Shown one piece after another: positions 9,777 to 20,559 of a DNA stretch of 64,000 nucleotides. The notes below the pieces were generated by a model that saw nothing but the letters and a program-made list of their open reading frames with translations, was not told where the DNA came from and made no database searches. Both the position numbers and the translations under genes were made by a program. How positions within the stretch are numbered: the first letter of the stretch is position 1; each line of letters starts with the position of its first letter. Origin of the DNA: Oegoconia quadripuncta (Eukaryota > Arthropoda > Insecta > Lepidoptera > Autostichidae); assembly GCA_949316235.1 (NCBI GenBank), contig OX438747.1, positions 3,038,501 to 3,102,500 of the forward strand, in the 5' to 3' direction.

Positions 9777-12700
9777 GAAATGAATCGTAGTCTGCCACGG
9801 AATTTGACCCCATAGGACCGTGAAACGTACTCGTACATACTCACTCTCAAAGAACGCAACGCATGTCTCAGGCGTCCACTCTCCACGCCATGGCACCATA
9901 TACTCCGAGGCAGCTTGAGTATGCTTCCCGTACGAGCCAGCAAGAAGCTGTAATTCGTAGCGATGATGTGGAAGAACCCTTGTGACCTTATAGGGGCCAC
10001 GCATACCGGAATCCAACTTTCCAGCAGACTGTGCGTTCTTTATAACAAATGCAAACTCCCCAACTTGATAATTACGGGGTTGTTTTCGACCCTGGTTTAC
10101 GGTTTCATCCTGTCGCTTCTGGTTCACAGCGAGAAGGTCGGTTGCTCGCTGTCTTCTCATCGCAACCATCGCCTCACGGTTTGGGCGAGAGTCATCCAAA
10201 GCGACGTCGCGTACCAGTGACCGCAGGACCGGGGTCGTTGCGTCGATACCGACCAGGAGCTGTAAAGCGGACAATTGCGTTGTCGCGTGTTTAGTCATGT
10301 TAAGGATTAGTTGAATCTTCCAAAGAATATCGGACCAGGCAGACTCTTTGTTATTGACTTCAACGCGCAGTAAATTTAAAACAGATCTGCAATAGCGCTC
10401 GGCTTGCCCATTTTCATGATGCATTTCTGGGGTAATGAAATGTGTGGTACAACCCAAATCGATTACCCATTTTTGAAAGCTGTTACTCTCAAACATTCTG
10501 GCACGATCGGTAACGATCAGAGAGGGTGATCCAAATAAAGAAACAACATTGGCAAAGGCGCGCTTCAGTTCGTCAGTATCTTGTCGATACAGTGCGTAGA
10601 GAAGGCAGTATTTAGAAAAAGCATCCACCACTATCAAAATGTACTTAAAGCCCTTTGACTCAGGTAGTGGACCAAGAACGTCCATATGAATTGTCAAAAA
10701 TGGTGTTTCCGGTTTCACCCACGATTCAATAGGCTGATGTGAAGACCGGGGTATCTTTTTATGTGATAAACAAATAAGACAATGAGTTACATATTTTTTT
10801 ACAAACTGCCTTAAACCGGGAAACCAAAAATGTCTCAGTATCAAGTCAGTTGTTTTGTCTATTCCAATATGGTCATGCTCGTCATGAAAAATGCGAAGCA
10901 AGCTCAACCTGTGCCCCTTTGGAATAAAACAAAGAAGACGGGAATCTTCACCAGTGGGAGAGTATTTATAAAATAGCAGGTTATTACGTACCTCATATCG
11001 CGTGGAATCTAACTGACCATTTTTCAGTTCATCAATCAATATTTGTGTTTCATTATCAGCGGTTTGAGCTATCTGAGCCCAATTGGTTGGCCGACGTATA
11101 TGCAGGACTTCGACCGGATTTCTACTAAGGAAATCCGCATGTGACATAAGTGCTCCTTTACGATATTCGATAGTAAATCTGAAGTCCTGCATATAGACCC
11201 ACCAACGAGCAACACGGGGTACGAGATCTTTCTTCCGTTCCGTTAATTTTAAGGAGTTACAATCAGTTACGATTTTGAAGTTAATACCGAGGAGATAATG
11301 GCGGAAGTGTTGTAAGGCCTTGATTATTGCCAATGTTTCAAGTTCGTAACTGTGATATTTTGACTCTGCACCTATAGTAGCTTTACTAAAATACCCAACC
11401 ACTCGCCTGTATTTTCCCTTATGTTCTTGTAACAGAACTGCACCGTACCCTATAGAACTAGCGTCCGTGTGCAGCTCTGTTGGGAGTTTAGGGTCAAAAA
11501 TAGCAAGCACTGGCTCATCAGTAAGGCATGCAATTATATGATTACGAGCCCTTTCCTGTTCGCATCCCCACACAAAAGATTCGCCTTTTCTTAATAGCTT
11601 TGCAATACAGGCTGATTTCGATGAGTAGCCAGCAATATAACGACGAAAATAACCTGCGAGACCTAAGAACTGGCGGACCTGTTTGACATTGGTAGGCTGT
11701 GGAGATTTAATTAGAGCTTCGACTTTCCTGGGGCTCGGCCGCACCTGACCCTGACTAATTAACCTACCTAGATATTCAATCTCAGTGGCAAGGAACGTAC
11801 ATTTTTTCAAATTAATGGAAAATCCTGCGGATGTCAAAGTGACCAAAACTTTTCTTAACATCTCCAGTCCCTCATCCACTGAGCCCGAGGGGATGAGGAC
11901 ATCATCAATAAATACCAGTACCTGGCCGCTCTCTATGAAGGATTTTAGTGTCTTAGTGATGATTTTTTGGTAAATTACTGGGGCATTCGTCAAACCGTAG
12001 GGCATCTTGATATACTCGAAGTGGCCCTCCGGTGTGACGAAAGCGGTCTTGCTAACAGAGTCAGGGCTCATCTTTATCTGATGGAAGCCAGTTGCCATAT
12101 CAAGGCTAGAGAAAAATTTGGCTTTCCCCAACCTATCTATGTGGTCATCTATAAGGGGTAATGGATATCGGTCCTTAATAGTTATAGCATTAAGCGCTCT
12201 ATAGTCCACGCACATTCGATCAGAGCCGTCTTTCTTTTTCACCAATATAATGGGACTTGCAAAATCGGAGTCTGACTCACGGATTATTCCTTTACTCTTT
12301 AAATCATGCACTATTTCACGGACGCGCACCTTCTCATCATGAGATAGCTTATAAGGACGATAATTAATAGAGGACGTGCTATTAAGTTTGATTTCCATCT
12401 CCCCCGTAGTAACCGTGGAGGTAGCTGTACCACTTATAAATGAGTCGAAGAACTCGTTGATAATTGTCAACAATAGCTTTTTATCATCATCAACTAATGA
12501 TGTATTAACATCTAGTATGACAGTTTGCAAATGTTGAACTATCGATGGATTCTTTACTCTTGTCAACCTTTGTACTTCGCCAGAGCGAATATATGTTACA
12601 CCATCACGGTTTAACACATCCGTACCAATAAGAATTGGTGTATTCATACATGAAGAGGGTACAACATAAAATTCGACTTCCAAAGAAATTTCAGGAAATT

Positions 12701-14132
12701 CAACTATTAAATTAACGTAATAAGTAGATTCAAGGTTTTGACTACCTATGCCACGCAATACACGATAAGTAGATATTTTATGGCAATTAAAGTATTTGAG
12801 AAAGGATTCAGATATCAAAGAAATATTCGAACCACTATCGACAAGATCCACTGCTATGCCTTGTACCACCGCGGCCATAACGTCGTTGTTTCTATTGTTC
12901 GGTTCACACTTTCGACAAAAGTTCACTTTGTTACTTTTCTGGTTATTATTTTCAACTTTTTGCTTAATAAAACAAGATTCTGCAGTATGACCAGGCTTAT
13001 GACAATAGGAGCAAGACGTTGGTAGCGGTGGTGCTTTGTTTGTGCTGTTGAAACCATTACCTAGCGGGGTAGCAATATTATTAGTGGGGGTAGTTTGAAC
13101 ACGTGATCGCTTCGTGCAATTAAATCGCTTATGGCCCATACCACCACATGAATAACATTTCAATTCAAACTTTCTTATTTCGCGTTTACGTGAATCAAAA
13201 TTATTTTTTGGGCGTAATGAATCGGAGGTAGTGCGAAAATTATTTTTGGGCTTAGTAAAAACAGATAAGAATTCAACCAATTGTTGGGATTTTAGTTTGG
13301 CGTTAGTGGCAGCAGCTTTGATTGGAGGGTCCACGATACCTCGAATCACTATTGCGCATCTAAGCTCATCGGATAAACCGCTAACAATATTTAATCGCAA
13401 CAAAGATCGGCGGGCATATTCTGCATATGACGTATAATTAGTCGAATCAGTACGCATAACGTCAAATAATATGTTCGCTACATCGATACTTCGCGGACAG
13501 AGAAATCTGAACTCAAGTTTAAAATTGGTCCAAGTACGTTCATTTGTGACCCAATCACTGAGCCACGAACGTGCGTCCCCCTTGAGACAACCAGCGACAC
13601 GCGAAAAACATTCACTATCATTCCAACGATTTATCTCGCGAGCTCGGTCAACCTCTGCACACCAAGTATCGAAGTCATGCACATTGGGGTCAAAGTTAGA
13701 GATATAAAAATGGTTCGGTCTTACTTGAATAAGCGATGAAATCGCTTCCGCTATCCTTCCAGTTACCTCCTCGGCCACACCCTGTCCGCGAGACCTTGCC
13801 GATGATGACGTAGTTTCCTCGACAGATGAAGGCGCACAGTCCGCCCCTGCATCTGTGCGGCGCGCCTCCCTCGACTCGCTTCGCGTGGACATAGGTGGTG
13901 TGTCCACTACAAGAGGTGGCGGCAGTGCAGGCGGCCGAGGTGGTGTACTCGAATGGGCTGCCGCCGGTGGCTGCAACTCGCAGTCGTCGACAGGCGGATG
14001 CGGCGGCGCCGGTCCCATTGTCAGAGGAGAACCAAATCTGCCTTCGATTGCGTTCAGGCGGCTGAGTATCGTATTTAGCGCATCGCTATTAGATGAACGT
14101 CTCTTTTTACGCTTCGATATACGATCACTCAT
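9729..14132 (-). CDS. Gag-Pol polyprotein of the Ty3/gypsy element
   Basis: Single ORF of 1467 aa with no stop or frameshift. Order: a Gag region (NERTWTNFKLEFRFLCP, about 185-205); two CCHC zinc knuckles CYSCGGMGHKRFNC (about 325) and CSYCHKPGHTAESC (about 373); aspartic protease VDLVDSGSNISLIS (about 430); reverse transcriptase with MCVDYRALN, SLDMATGFHQI and the catalytic VFIDDVLI (about 739); RNase H with LHTDASSIGYGAVLLQ (about 889) and YELETLAIIKALQHFRHY; integrase with an HHCC zinc finger (about 1084-1120) and D, D, E at IHMDVLGPL, LIVTDRARMF and ENGQAERY. The second integrase block TDRARMFES departs from the usual SDRGxxF, but its Asp is present. Gag and Pol are fused in one frame, as in several insect gypsy lineages. 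There is no env. The last ~16 codons overlap two hairpin units. Confidence 0.96.
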   Translation of the reverse strand: MSDRISKRKKRRSSNSDALNTILSRLNAIEGRFGSPLTMGPAPPHPPVDDCELQPPAAAHSSTPPRPPALPPPLVVDTPPMSTRSESREARRTDAGADCAPSSVEETTSSSARSRGQGVAEEVTGRIAEAISSLIQVRPNHFYISNFDPNVHDFDTWCAEVDRAREINRWNDSECFSRVAGCLKGDARSWLSDWVTNERTWTNFKLEFRFLCPRSIDVANILFDVMRTDSTNYTSYAEYARRSLLRLNIVSGLSDELRCAIVIRGIVDPPIKAAATNAKLKSQQLVEFLSVFTKPKNNFRTTSDSLRPKNNFDSRKREIRKFELKCYSCGGMGHKRFNCTKRSRVQTTPTNNIATPLGNGFNSTNKAPPLPTSCSYCHKPGHTAESCFIKQKVENNNQKSNKVNFCRKCEPNNRNNDVMAAVVQGIAVDLVDSGSNISLISESFLKYFNCHKISTYRVLRGIGSQNLESTYYVNLIVEFPEISLEVEFYVVPSSCMNTPILIGTDVLNRDGVTYIRSGEVQRLTRVKNPSIVQHLQTVILDVNTSLVDDDKKLLLTIINEFFDSFISGTATSTVTTGEMEIKLNSTSSINYRPYKLSHDEKVRVREIVHDLKSKGIIRESDSDFASPIILVKKKDGSDRMCVDYRALNAITIKDRYPLPLIDDHIDRLGKAKFFSSLDMATGFHQIKMSPDSVSKTAFVTPEGHFEYIKMPYGLTNAPVIYQKIITKTLKSFIESGQVLVFIDDVLIPSGSVDEGLEMLRKVLVTLTSAGFSINLKKCTFLATEIEYLGRLISQGQVRPSPRKVEALIKSPQPTNVKQVRQFLGLAGYFRRYIAGYSSKSACIAKLLRKGESFVWGCEQERARNHIIACLTDEPVLAIFDPKLPTELHTDASSIGYGAVLLQEHKGKYRRVVGYFSKATIGAESKYHSYELETLAIIKALQHFRHYLLGINFKIVTDCNSLKLTERKKDLVPRVARWWVYMQDFRFTIEYRKGALMSHADFLSRNPVEVLHIRRPTNWAQIAQTADNETQILIDELKNGQLDSTRYEVRNNLLFYKYSPTGEDSRLLCFIPKGHRLSLLRIFHDEHDHIGIDKTTDLILRHFWFPGLRQFVKKYVTHCLICLSHKKIPRSSHQPIESWVKPETPFLTIHMDVLGPLPESKGFKYILIVVDAFSKYCLLYALYRQDTDELKRAFANVVSLFGSPSLIVTDRARMFESNSFQKWVIDLGCTTHFITPEMHHENGQAERYCRSVLNLLRVEVNNKESAWSDILWKIQLILNMTKHATTQLSALQLLVGIDATTPVLRSLVRDVALDDSRPNREAMVAMRRQRATDLLAVNQKRQDETVNQGRKQPRNYQVGEFAFVIKNAQSAGKLDSGMRGPYKVTRVLPHHRYELQLLAGSYGKHTQAASEYMVPWRGEWTPETCVAFFESEYVRVRFTVLWGQIPWQTTIHFAVRLYRRGRLWLMAL

Positions 14133-14221
14133 GTTAACCGAATAAATTAAGAAGTTCCTTCAAAGCTAAATATTAAAATGGGCCGATAAAATCTTCCCTT
14201 AGTGTGGGTAAGTGGGCCAAT

Positions 14222-14239
14222 TACGAATCCCACTTCTGA
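14222..14239 (-). promoter_or_regulatory. Primer binding site, tRNA-Leu-like, offset
   Basis: Directly after the 5' LTR the element strand reads TCAGAAGTGGGATTCG. This is complementary to CGAATCCCACTTCTGA, which I recognise as the T-arm/acceptor 3' part of a tRNA-Leu. Pairing would leave the last five tRNA bases (CACCA) unpaired, a displaced primer as I recall for the mdg3/micropia group. The tRNA sequence is from memory. Confidence 0.6.
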
Positions 14240-14595
14240 TATTAAAAATCAGAAGCAGGTTCTTATAAAAAAAAACAAAAGTAAAACGACCTAGATTTAT
14301 TTTTACTGATTTTAACTTTACAAAACAGAAAGAATAAACTCTAATGCTAATAAATTAAAAGGAATTATCAAAATCACTGTATGATTAACAAATGAACGCA
14401 ACCGAAAGACATGTAGACCCTCTGAATGCCGATGAAAAAGTGGGCGAGCTCCCGGTGACCGTCCTCTTTTATAAGAAACTCCTTGAACTCGCTCCCACCA
14501 CCACGCTGCGCTGGCATACTGCTCGTCTGTTTTTCTTTAGCCTCCGTCTCTTTTTTTTGAGTGTGTCCCTTTCTATTTTTAGTTATTTTCTGACA
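14240..14595 (-). repeat. 5' LTR of the gypsy element
   Basis: 356 bp, apparently identical to 8554-8909. It would hold the element promoter (U3/R). Minus-strand start TGTCAGAAAATAAC, end TTTTTAATA. Confidence 0.95.
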
Positions 14596-14599
14596 TTGG

Positions 14600-14862
14600 C
14601 GTATACAGAGTTTAGTCACGGTCAAGTTATTCTTCAGTAAAGAGGCAGAATGCTTTACAAAAGATTTTGGCGTCTTCTTGTGGGAACCCGAAAGCTCCGT
14701 TACACACTTTAATTTACACTTCCCTTCACTTGTACACCATCACTAACGTTTGCTGCACAATATTCTGCCATTATTAAGCTTCAAAAGTCAGAATGCACAA
14801 ATTATAAGAATTATAAAGAAAAATGCTACTTCACTCGCCGAGTTCCCGCCAAAAAGCCGAAT
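14600..14862 (+). repeat. Host repeat unit R1, right half
   Basis: Continuation of R1 after the LTR element: 'cgtatacagagtttagtcac', 'cagaatgctttacaaaagat', 'tcactcgccgagttcccgcc'. It is nearly identical to 15028-15278. Confidence 0.85.
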
Positions 14863-14866
14863 GTAT

Positions 14867-15295
14867 GTAAACGTAGTGAGTGAGTCGACTATCTATATTT
14901 ATTTATTTTTAGTTTTAATTTTCTCCTCTAGGAGAAGGCAAAGGGATCTAGCCCATAACAGCCATGTCTTATTTCTTCAGTTTGTAAGTCAGTCACAGTC
15001 AAAACAAGTAATTCGTCGTATACTTGGCGTATACAGTCTAGTCACGGTCAAGTTATTCTTCAGTAAAGTGGCAGAATGCTTTACAAAAGATTTTGGCGGC
15101 TTCTTGTGGGAACCCGAAAGCTCCGTTACGCACTTTAATTTACACTTCCCTTCACTTGTACACCATCACTAACGTTTGCTGCACAATATTCTGCCAGTAT
15201 TAAGCTTCAAAAGTTAGAATGCACAAATTATAAAGAAAACTGCAATTTCACTCGCCGAGTTCCCGCCAAAAAGCCCCGACTATCTATATCCTGTT
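14867..15295 (+). repeat. Host repeat unit R2 with unoccupied LTR target
   Basis: Tandem copy of R1 that reads straight through 'cgtatacttggcgtatacag' with one TTGG at about 15026-15029. It therefore preserves the pre-insertion target sequence of the gypsy element. Confidence 0.85.
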
Positions 15296-15574
15296 TGAAT
15301 GAATGAAAGAAGAATCGAATGAAACCTGAAGGAGCGTATTTTTAGTGGCGGTAGTGCCAGACAAAATAATATTGTAAAGTTTGTAACTTTACGGCTAATA
15401 TTTGTCGATTTTTTTTTACTACATATACGCTGCACAGTTGAGCCTTTTCGCTAAGTTATACACATTAATATTATAGATTTAATCGGCGAGCAGCAAATGC
15501 TGATGTGCCTATATCCAAGCTCGTGTATTTGTAAAGAAAAGGAAAAAGTCACAATTTCGGATTAATAGTCCATG

Positions 15575-16310
15575 GTTTCAGACGTTGTTCTCTTTATACC
15601 AATTGTCAAGTCTATTTTTAAAACTGTTCACGGAGGGGGCATCAACAACCTCTTGAGGAAGCTGATTCCAAATGCTCGAAACTCTGTTATTGATCGTATG
15701 AAGGCCGACGTTGGTTCTTATCATTTTCATGACTGAGGTTGAAAATGTCCGATACCGCAATTGTATCTGTAAGACAAGACCTTGTATGTCTCAATCAGAA
15801 TCTTCTCTTATACACCGATCTCTCAACGACAGCAGTTGCAGTAATTGGAGTCTTTGCTCATATGACTTTTTGCGGAGAGAGAGAGAACGGTATTTTCGTA
15901 GCTTTTCTTTGGAGACTTTCCAGAAGATGTGAAAAGCATATTCGAGCAGTGGTCTCACATAAGTCTTATAGATTTTAAGCAGTGTTCCGGGTGTTGCACA
16001 TTGGAAGGACCTTTCACTTCACTTTTTGGAGGTTTTATGGCTCCATCGTGTTTGACTAATAGCATAGAGCACAGTTTGCTTTTTTTACAATTCCGTCAAT
16101 ATGATCAGCCCATTTCATATCCGATGTTGCCAGGACACCAAGATCCTGTTGATAGTTTACGGCTGATAGATATTTGTCTCCTATCTTATACTGAACCCTG
16201 GGATTATTTCGACCAATGTGCAGTAGAGAACACTTGGATGGCTTGAGCTTAATTACCCACTCTCCAGTCCCAAGCCTCTGACTTAATCTGGTGGCAAAGG
16301 TAAGCTTCAA
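15575..16310 (-). pseudogene. Non-LTR retrotransposon reverse transcriptase fragment (CR1/Jockey-like)
   Basis: Minus-strand pieces in order: 'WVIKLKPSKCSLLHIG…QQDLGVLATSDMKWADHI…VKKANCALCY' (from 16310), then 'CATPGTLLKIYKTYVRPLLE' (about 16000) in another frame, then 'TNVGLHTINNRVSSIWNQLP…SFKNRLDNWYKENNV' ending at 15578. These are the post-palm and C-terminal blocks of non-LTR RTs. The catalytic YxDD region is absent, and frameshifts separate the pieces. It lies between R2 and a partial third R unit. Confidence 0.85.
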
Positions 16311-16387
16311 ACGTTAGAATGCACAAATTATAAGAATTATAAAGAAAAATGCAACTTCACTCGCCGAGATCCCGCCAAAAAGCCTTC
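16303..16387 (+). repeat. Partial third copy of host repeat R
   Basis: 'aagcttcaaacgttagaatg' through 'cgccgagatcccgccaaaaag' matches the right ends of R1 and R2. It marks the far side of the RT-fragment insertion. Confidence 0.75.
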
Positions 16388-17400
16388 AAAGGAGTCGGAG
16401 CACCACTGAACACATCAACGACTGTGAGTGATTCTGATTACCTACTATCACCGACGCGTGGAAAATTCCGATGAGTCGTTAGTTAATAAGAAGTTGATCA
16501 TGGAAGAGCAAGAGGAATTATGAACTAACCAGGTTGAATTCCACAGACTGCACGCGAGGGCCAAGTTGTATGGCATAAGGGGGCGTGCTTATGTTTACTC
16601 TTCACCAGTAAACATTATCAGGTTTCATGATCATAATCGAATGTGAATACGTTGTCTATTCGCCTACAATTTGCAAAATATCGCACTTGCCCGAGCCACC
16701 CTTTACCACGCGACTGGCACCGTCCCGGTCGCTTGAAACGCCCACACCCATCTCCGACATATCATCAGCATCAATCATCATATCAGCCGAAGACGTCCAC
16801 TGCTGGACAAAGGCCTGTGCCTGCTTCACTCTACGCTACGCTTTTATATGATCCTTTTTATACAGTCCTTTTGTTTGTGAACTTGGTAGCAGGTAGTCTT
16901 AATTAAAAGAACCTAACTGCTATTTTCCTCTTTTCTTTGGTTAGGCCCCCTAAACCTCCCCAGGTAGGAGGCGTAACACTTCCTTGAACTTGCTCTGTAC
17001 TGCTACCCTTTATTCACTTCCGGAATAAAGGCAGTCACGACATTTCCCCCAAAGATCTCCACAACGATCGGCCCTGCGCTACGACACTTATTTATTTTCC
17101 CATTTTTATATATATGCATATTTGTGTGATTATGTTGAATAACATTAGCATATTCTATTATAATAATAGCATAATCTATTTAGATATTTATCTATTATTA
17201 TAAGTAAATAATTGTATTATATACATCAAAAAGAGTAAATGTTTCAGAATATTTCTCTTCTCGCCCAACCAACATTGTCAATCGCAAATTTGGGTCGACT
17301 GAAAGACATCCTTCATGGGATAAGTCCGCCTTTGTACACTACTTTGATTTCAATGTATTATATGTGTTATTTTGTACAATAAAGCGTTTACAAACAAACA
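16388..17400. repeat. Mixed repeat debris with lepidopteran 'tcagccgaagacgtccactg' motif and LINE 3' tail
   Basis: 16766-16825 holds a motif common across moth and butterfly genomes (catatcagccgaagacgtcc, actgctggacaaaggcctg). 17221-17403 looks like a non-LTR 3' end, with 'acaataaagcg' and a short (AAAC)n tail. No intact ORF. Confidence 0.5.
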
Positions 17401-17639
17401 AACGTATATCCTGGGATGTTGTAGTTTGTTACTTTGTAATTTATTTTGAGCCAGGTTTCAGTGAACATGACAATAGTAGGTTTTTATTATTAATTTCTAG
17501 TAGAAACAGGTCAAATTTGGAATTCAGGGACGAAAAGCAGGTGTAACATTACGGACCGTGTGAATTATTTCGTTTTTAGTGTAACTATCTTAGGTACTCC
17601 TTGAAAGTAACATCCGTCTCGGCGTCATCGTGTCTCGCC

Positions 17640-18290
17640 TTTAATTATCCCTTAAGAGCACAGTTCCTGTCTTTGCTTTGGTGTTTGATCATCACTCTAA
17701 ATGGCTTTGGTATTTTGCTTTTGCTCTTCAAAATTTTTACTGCCGCAGCACGAGATTTAAATATCACCTTTGTAAGCCGCGACTTTCCATCTTCCTTTTT
17801 CCAAGTCGGACAATTTTGACAACGTGGCATCAAATATCCATGTTACTATCCACGCTCCTCAATATCTGATTCACAATATTCACATCATTGTTCTGACGCA
17901 TAAATGTGTCAGGGGAATCGACCTCTGCAGCCCCACAAATAATAATATTTCGTGCCCTGCGTTCCCTCTCGCGCATTTCCGCTATAATTTCGGTTGCAGT
18001 GCATTTATTGTTGGGTTGCACTGATGCCGCAGACATTTGCGCTTGCAGTTCTTGCACATCGTCACGCAACGCTTCCATCGTTTTGATCAACGCAGGGACT
18101 TGAAACAAACCCTCGCGGCACGGTGGACATAGGAACAGCATAGTACGTTTGGTTTTGAGCGCAATTTACTTTGATTTCACTGCCAGTTAAGCCACTACAG
18201 TTCAAACACAAATGTCGTTTGCAACCATCACACTGAACCAGCGCAAAACTTTTTACACACTGATAACATTTTGTCGTATTTGACATTTTC
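17640..18290 (-). pseudogene. Decayed ORF1 of a non-LTR retrotransposon
   Basis: From 18286 on the minus strand: 'CYQCVKSFALVQCDGCKRHL' with 'CLNCSG', a PHD-like zinc finger that continues in another frame as 'FLCPPCREGLFQVPALIKTM'. Next is a coiled-coil-like stretch, then 'ERERRARNIIICGAAEVDSP', a stop, and 'SRLTKVIFKSRAAAVKILKS' with 'SKIPKPFRVM'. This order (zinc finger, coiled coil, RRM-like segment) is typical of insect LINE ORF1 proteins. At least two frame changes make it non-functional. Confidence 0.8.
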
Positions 18291-18419
18291 CGCCCTCTAC
18301 ACTACTCTTGACTACTTAGTACTATATTTAATTTCCAAAAATTAATCAAAAATTTATACCAGCACAACTTGTCAGTACCAGAGGGTAGACGAAGAAAGAA
18401 AAAAAAAGCTATTATATTA

Positions 18420-19180
18420 TCTTCCTATTGTTTTAACAAATAGTTATCCCTACATACTTATACATAGTGATCATTTTATAAATTCCTGTACCTATAAGTT
18501 ATACGCCATGGTAGAATTTCAGGACGGCACCTTAGGTACAGTCGGCAACACAATTAAGGTAGCTATTGAAAACTACTTTATGTTCGATTTCTATTGAGTC
18601 AAAATCAAAAATGCTTTATTTTGTAGGTAAGAGTACACTTAAAATAGTCAATTTTATTTTTTTTAAGCTACTGCTTGTTCAAAATGCTATTTCCCCCTGA
18701 GAGGAACAAGCAAGAAACTCGAAGGGTTGCTTTTTTAAAGCATTGTGATCGGGCCGTATTAATAAATCGATCTTGAGATTGCGTCTCAGTCTCAATACAA
18801 TTTTTTGTATACTGTTTTAATATGCAACAGATTCTCAAGCGTCAACTTAAGGTCATTTGACGACCGATTGGTGTAGTGGATAGTGACCCTGTCAGCGAAA
18901 CCAACGGTTGCGGGTTCGAATCCCGCGACGGGTAAATGTTTGTGTGATGAATATGAACATTTATTCCTGAGTCATGGATGTTTATATAAATATTTATGTA
19001 TGTTTATCCGTTATCTAGTATCCATAGTACAAGCTTTGCTTAATTTGGGACTAGATGATTGGTGTAAGTGTCCGAAATATTTATATTTATTCATTTATAT
19101 CGATTTCTTTTTTATATCTCAATCTTGAGTACGGCTACTAGTCTTGGAGATGCCAATATATACATTTTTATCAGGTTGAA
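18420..19180 (+). repeat. Interspersed repeat copy 2, interrupted by other elements
   Basis: The ends at 18420-18600 and 19115-19180 match 3925-4312. Between them lie a LINE/SINE-like 3' piece (18600-18740, 'agagtacacttaaaatagtc'; similar text at 34195-34260), a 'gggccgtattaataaatcga' TIR-type piece (about 18750-18830) and a SINE. Confidence 0.6.
18858..19090 (+). mobile_element. tRNA-headed SINE, family 2
   Basis: Head 'ccgattggtgtagtggatag' (A box) and 'ggttcgaatcccg' (B box), then body 'tttgtgtgatgaatatgaac' and tail 'tttgggactagatgattggt'. Nearly identical to 28911-29130. Other copies at 31133, and at 32190-32712 (minus, interrupted). Confidence 0.9.
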
Positions 19181-19199
19181 CTAACGGTCCGGTTGTCAG

Positions 19200-19580
19200 A
19201 AATGAGATAGACAGTTCCCCAAATAAGATGGGGATTCCGGGTCAGTATACTTCCACCAGCCTCATCTTCCCTTAACATCAGGTGTGATTGAGATTAAGGC
19301 CCATATTTCACAATGTTGCTCAAGCGTAGATCTGCGCGATTGTATGCAGCTTCGTCTCTGTTCCGTTTCTTTACTCATGTGCCCAAACTGCAGATTATGT
19401 ATGTTTGTATGATGAATACAAACATGTGTTCCCGAGTTATGGTTGTTTTTCATTTATTTATGTATTTATTTACAAAAAAAAAATGTATTTGTGTAGGTTA
19501 TCAACCATATAAGCCTAGTTGCTTAGTGTGGAACTAGATGGCGCTGTGTGTATGCGCAAATATATTTATTATTATTATTT
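19200..19580 (+). repeat. Fragments of SINE families 3 and 1
   Basis: 19207-19293 matches the family 3 body ('gattccgggtcagtatactt'). 19390-19575 matches the family 1 body and tail ('agtgtggaactagatggcgc'). Confidence 0.7.
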
Positions 19581-20559
19581 ATTATATAGACTCCTGCAAG
19601 GGAGTGCGCAAAAACTAGACAAGTTATCTATGTCAAGCTATTCTGCTACTTGATGATGATGCCAAAGAGTATACATAACCTATGGAGAGATGGTGCTTCC
19701 GACCGGTTTCGGTCATGGCAACCACTTTAGATTTACAATACAAATACACTTTATTGTACAATAGAAAAGAAAATACAGATACAGAAAGTGGTAAGAGTAG
19801 AACGTACAATTTGGCGACTTTATCACTAAAAGCAATCTCTTCCAGGCAACCTTTGGGTATAAGGACAGTATATTTGAAATAGGCACGTTGTGCGACATTA
19901 AATAAGGTATTTACCTGAATTACGAAACTCTACTGAACCGATTATACTGAAATTGCTTGTGAAAGTATCCATGAGGCGACGTTATAGTGATATTACATAA
20001 TATCATGGCATTATAACACTCTTAACAAAAAAAAGACACAGCAACTGAAAAGTGAATCTATTCTAGTGCATGTTTCCTTTCTTCTAATTTGAAATAAAAA
20101 AGACCTTAGAGCAGTTTGCAATAAGGTTCCAATTCCTTTTATATTAAAACATCGAGTAAAGCGCTTATTATACCATCCTAAATGCAGAGACTAATGCATC
20201 AATGCTGGTTAAATTAAGGATATTTGAATTAACAGAACCAAGTCTCTCAGCCATGTATCTCGAATTAGTCTCTGCATCTAGGATGATGTAATGGGCCCAT
20301 AAGCCTTCCAGCTAGCTAACTATATTTTCATTGAGCATATGCATAGAATAATTATTAAACTTAAGATATTAAAAGCATGCACCAGTTAATATTTGTGGCT
20401 TACAGCTTTTTCCGCATTTCCAAAGATAATAGGAACGGGGAATAACACTACATAACAATATGTGAAAAACCAACCATTGCAATAACAACAATATTGTTTT
20501 GTTTTTGTTAGTAAACTTATAATTATACTATAATATAAGAAATAAAAATGTAGTGTTGT
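19581..20559. repeat. Intergenic: LINE 3' end and a palindromic MITE
   Basis: 19730-19830 looks like the 3' end of a minus-strand LINE ('aatacaaatacactttattg'). 20155-20300 is a hairpin MITE with arms ATCCTAAATGCAGAGACTAA and TTAGTCTCTGCATCTAGGAT; a relative lies at 28434-28720. No gene in this stretch. Confidence 0.65.

Larger units (their letters stand above)
8550..14599 (-). mobile_element. Complete Ty3/gypsy LTR retrotransposon with target duplication
   Basis: The element spans 8554-14595 (6042 bp), and the TTGG target duplication lies at 8550-8553 and 14596-14599. The two 356-bp LTRs look identical base for base. Read on the minus strand: 5' LTR 14595-14240, a tRNA-Leu-like primer binding site, a single gag-pol ORF 14132-9729, an 800-nt 3' region with a hairpin array, and the 3' LTR 8909-8554. 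The element terminus is TGTCAG…TTTAATA rather than TG…CA. A paralogous unoccupied target with a single TTGG lies at about 15.03 kb. Identical LTRs plus an open ORF indicate a very recent, possibly still active insertion. Confidence 0.96.

Noticed and set aside
13855..14145. 96-codon Gly-rich plus ORF
   Set aside because: Antisense shadow of the gag start.
18858..18935. Possible tRNA gene (A and B boxes)
   Set aside because: The same head plus a long shared body occurs many times in the window, so it is a SINE. The same applies to 3840, 28911, 31133, 32330, 32650, 35900, 46190 and 52560.
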